Shown here: piece by piece, positions 6,193 through 7,609 of the stretch | How the letters are laid out: each line of letters starts with the position of its first letter | Numbering within the stretch: position 1 is the stretch's first letter | From: an uncultured Clostridium sp. | Lineage (GTDB): Bacteria; Bacillota; Clostridia; Lachnospirales; Lachnospiraceae | Assembly: GCA_902464345.1 (NCBI GenBank) | Contig: CABQJA010000107.1 | Location: 1 to 7,609, forward strand | DNA: 7,609 nt | Direction: 5' to 3' | Program-made: the position numbers and the translations under genes | Notes under the pieces: generated by a model | What the model saw: only the letters and a program-made list of their open reading frames with translations | What the model was told of the DNA's origin: nothing | Databases searched by the model: none

Positions 6193-7275
6193 ATGTTGAA
6201 ATTAATGACACCCGGACCAACCAGAGTACGTGAGAATGTCAGAATGGCGAGAAGTCTGGAGACGACAAACCCGGATCTGGATCCGGAGTTCTATGATTAT
6301 TATAAAGATACCTGTGATCTGCTTGCAGAGCTTCTGCATACAAAGAATCCTGCATATATTTTAAGCGGGGAAGGTATTCTGGGACTGGAGGCAGCCTGTG
6401 CTTCCCTGACGGAACCGGGTGACCGGGTGCTGGTCATTGATAATGGTGTGTTCGGTCGTGGATTTGCGGACTTTGTCCGCATCTACGGCGGCGAACCGGT
6501 TCTTTATACGGTTGATTATGAGGCCGAGGTTGATGCAGAGGCGCTGAAGCAGTATCTGGAAAAGGATCATGATTTTAAGTATGCGACCGTTGTACATTGT
6601 GATACACCGAGTGGCAGACTGAATCCGATTCAGGATATCTGTCCATTGTTAAAGTCTTACGGTATCTTAACTGTGACAGATGCCGTAGCATCGATGTTTG
6701 GCGATCCGGTTTATGTAGATGACTGGAAGATCGATATTGTCTGTGGCGGTTCGCAGAAGGCATTGTCTGCACCGGTAGGTCTGACCTTTGTAACCGTAAG
6801 TCCGGATGCCAGAAAGGCAATGGATGAGCGGAAGGTGCCGATCGCATCATTTTATGCGAATCTGACAACCTTTGAGCATTACTATGAAGATAAATGGTTC
6901 CCTTATACCATGCCGATCAGCGATATTTACGGTCTGCGTACCGCACTGGAAAATGTAAAGGCGGATACAGAGATTTACAACAGACATAAAGAGATTGCGG
7001 AGTATGTGCGTAAGACACTGCAGGATGCAGGCTATGAGATTTACGGTAAAAACGGATTTGCGGATACCGTAACGGCAATGGTAGTTCCGGATGGCTTTAC
7101 AGCGCAGGAGATTCTGGATGGTGTGGCGAAAGAAGCCGGGATTATGCTGGCCGGTTCCTTTGATGTGTTTGCCGGAAAACTGATCCGCATCGGTCATATG
7201 GGCGAGAACGCAAACATGGAAGATGTAAAACTTACACTGGAAGCATTGTTAAAGGTATTGTCGAAATCAAAATAA
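6193..7275 (+). CDS. Class V PLP-dependent aminotransferase, pyridoxamine-pyruvate / alanine-glyoxylate aminotransferase type
   Basis: This 360-residue protein, normal for the family, is a fold-type I class V aminotransferase. It has N-terminal LMTPGPT (4-10), a PLP phosphate/ring loop SGEGILGLEA (58-67), HCDTPSGRLNP (135-145), Asp163 in VTDAVAS for the pyridine nitrogen, the Schiff-base Lys189 in GGSQKALSAP, and a carboxylate-binding Arg332 in RIGHMG. Compared from memory, it resembles Mesorhizobium pyridoxamine-pyruvate aminotransferase (PPAT) more than ordinary alanine-glyoxylate enzymes. It shares GE-x-x-LGLEAA-ASL with the unusual Glu (Glu60, PPAT Glu68), DTPSG-x-x-NPI, and GKL-x-RIGHMG. 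However, the second PPAT arginine (Arg336) and Tyr35 have no clear counterpart here (Ser/Phe near 322-323, Asn26), so substrate use may differ. PPAT converts pyridoxamine plus pyruvate to pyridoxal plus alanine. The ECF S component 35 nt upstream with no terminator between supports a co-transcribed vitamin salvage pair. Alternatives are alanine-glyoxylate or serine-pyruvate aminotransferase. Confidence 0.87.
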   Translation: MLKLMTPGPTRVRENVRMARSLETTNPDLDPEFYDYYKDTCDLLAELLHTKNPAYILSGEGILGLEAACASLTEPGDRVLVIDNGVFGRGFADFVRIYGGEPVLYTVDYEAEVDAEALKQYLEKDHDFKYATVVHCDTPSGRLNPIQDICPLLKSYGILTVTDAVASMFGDPVYVDDWKIDIVCGGSQKALSAPVGLTFVTVSPDARKAMDERKVPIASFYANLTTFEHYYEDKWFPYTMPISDIYGLRTALENVKADTEIYNRHKEIAEYVRKTLQDAGYEIYGKNGFADTVTAMVVPDGFTAQEILDGVAKEAGIMLAGSFDVFAGKLIRIGHMGENANMEDVKLTLEALLKVLSKSK

Positions 7276-7286
7276 TGGGTTATAAT
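7258..7286 (+). promoter_or_regulatory. Sigma-A-type promoter candidate for the HPr-like gene
   Basis: TTGTCG (7258-7263, 4 of 6 matches to TTGACA) and a perfect TATAAT (7281-7286) are separated by 17 nt. The -35 lies within the last codons of the aminotransferase gene. A start near 7293 would give a leader of about 44 nt and let the HPr-like gene be expressed apart from the upstream pair. Confidence 0.55.
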
Positions 7287-7294
7287 AAGACTTG

Positions 7295-7308
7295 TGGTAG
7301 TGATACCA
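7295..7308 (+). other. Small leader hairpin with GUGA (GNRA) tetraloop
   Basis: TGGTA (7295-7299) and TACCA (7304-7308) form a 5-bp stem closed by GTGA, a GNRA-type tetraloop. It would sit at the very 5' end of a transcript from the promoter at 7258-7286. No T-run follows, so it is not a terminator. It may protect the transcript end, or be chance. Confidence 0.35.
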
Positions 7309-7321
7309 GTGAAAATCAGTG

Positions 7322-7328
7322 AAAGGAG
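7322..7328 (+). promoter_or_regulatory. Ribosome binding site that sets the start at 7337
   Basis: AAAGGAG lies 8 nt upstream of the ATG at 7337. It lies inside the longer frame from 7319, which has no comparable site of its own, so 7337 is chosen. Confidence 0.8.
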
Positions 7329-7336
7329 TTATTGCT

Positions 7337-7570
7337 ATGACAAAGGTAAAGATTTTATTGGATTCCATTGACAAAGTAAAGAACTTTGTAAACACATTGA
7401 TCAAGTTTGACTGCGATTTTGATATCAGCTCCAGCAGATATACAATCGATGCCAAGTCTATTATGGGAATTTTTAGTTTGGATTTATCCCAGCCATTGGA
7501 TATGATTATCCATAAGGATGGCGATGTTTCTGACATCATGGAAGCGATCAAGCCATATATTGTTGAATAA
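7337..7570 (+). CDS. HPr-like protein lacking the active-site histidine (Crh-like)
   Basis: This 77-residue protein is close to HPr size (about 85-88). The diagnostic part is residues 37-48, IDAKSIMGIFSL, matching HPr/Crh 'V-N-A-K-S-I-M-G-[LV]-M-S-L' and including the serine (Ser41, equivalent to HPr Ser46) phosphorylated by HPr kinase in Firmicutes. A hydrophobic strand (MIIH) and a C-terminal helix (VSDIMEAIKPYI) follow in the expected order. The N-terminal G-x-H-A-R-P-A motif with His15 and Arg17 is absent: the equivalent region reads DSIDKVKNFV, and the only histidine is His59, outside the active site. It therefore cannot pass phosphate in the sugar PTS. By analogy with Bacillus Crh it may have a regulatory role, perhaps as a carbon-control cofactor. 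Also unlike HPr, the pre-serine strand is ISSSRYTIDAK. It has its own promoter candidate and lies 61 nt after the aminotransferase. Confidence 0.8.
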   Translation: MTKVKILLDSIDKVKNFVNTLIKFDCDFDISSSRYTIDAKSIMGIFSLDLSQPLDMIIHKDGDVSDIMEAIKPYIVE

Positions 7571-7592
7571 CTCATAACAGTGAATAAGGGTG

Positions 7593-7600
7593 AAGGAGGA
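7593..7600 (+). promoter_or_regulatory. Strong Shine-Dalgarno for a gene starting just beyond the right edge
   Basis: AAGGAGGA, a near-complete anti-16S match, lies 23 nt after the HPr-like stop, with 9 nt (AACAAACAG) to the window end. Spacing suggests a start codon at or just past the edge, which would put that gene in the same transcript as the HPr-like gene. No terminator lies between. Confidence 0.7.
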
Positions 7601-7609
7601 AACAAACAG

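Overview
The window reads as low-to-moderate GC Firmicutes DNA, most likely a gut Lachnospiraceae (Roseburia/Eubacterium/Coprococcus-like). This is inferred from the purine-rich AAGGAG ribosome sites, a PolC-type polymerase relative, an ECF transporter S component, an HPr-family protein, and a large secreted protein combining BspA-type leucine-rich repeats, Ig-like BIG2 domains and DUF4214. All supported genes lie on the + strand. The genus is not determined.

Layout. (1) 1-420 is the C-terminal half of an Rpn/PD-(D/E)XK 'transposase' family protein, cut by the left edge and closed by a strong intrinsic terminator (441-474). (2) 576-5387 holds three genes separated by two gaps of exactly 57 nt. 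The first is a 381-residue protein that aligns with the fingers/palm core of PolC but has lost all three catalytic aspartates, the phosphate-contacting arginine and the zinc insertion. The second is a 126-residue protein with a C-terminal membrane anchor and no recognised family. The third is a 1056-residue secreted LRR/BIG2/DUF4214 surface protein. (3) 5540-7275 holds an ECF-type vitamin transporter S component followed 35 nt later by a class V PLP aminotransferase that resembles pyridoxamine-pyruvate aminotransferase. A vitamin B6 salvage pair is the working hypothesis. (4) 7337-7570 is a 77-residue HPr-like protein that keeps the regulatory-serine motif but lacks the phosphorylatable histidine (Crh-like). 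It has its own promoter candidate overlapping the end of the aminotransferase gene. The right edge ends on a strong Shine-Dalgarno sequence for a gene just outside.

The best candidate for something undescribed is the PolC-derived, catalytically erased but intact ORF next to the small membrane protein. Family comparisons were made from memory of reference sequences, with no search run. Starts of four genes were moved inward from the longest ORF because a ribosome site at proper spacing points to the internal codon.
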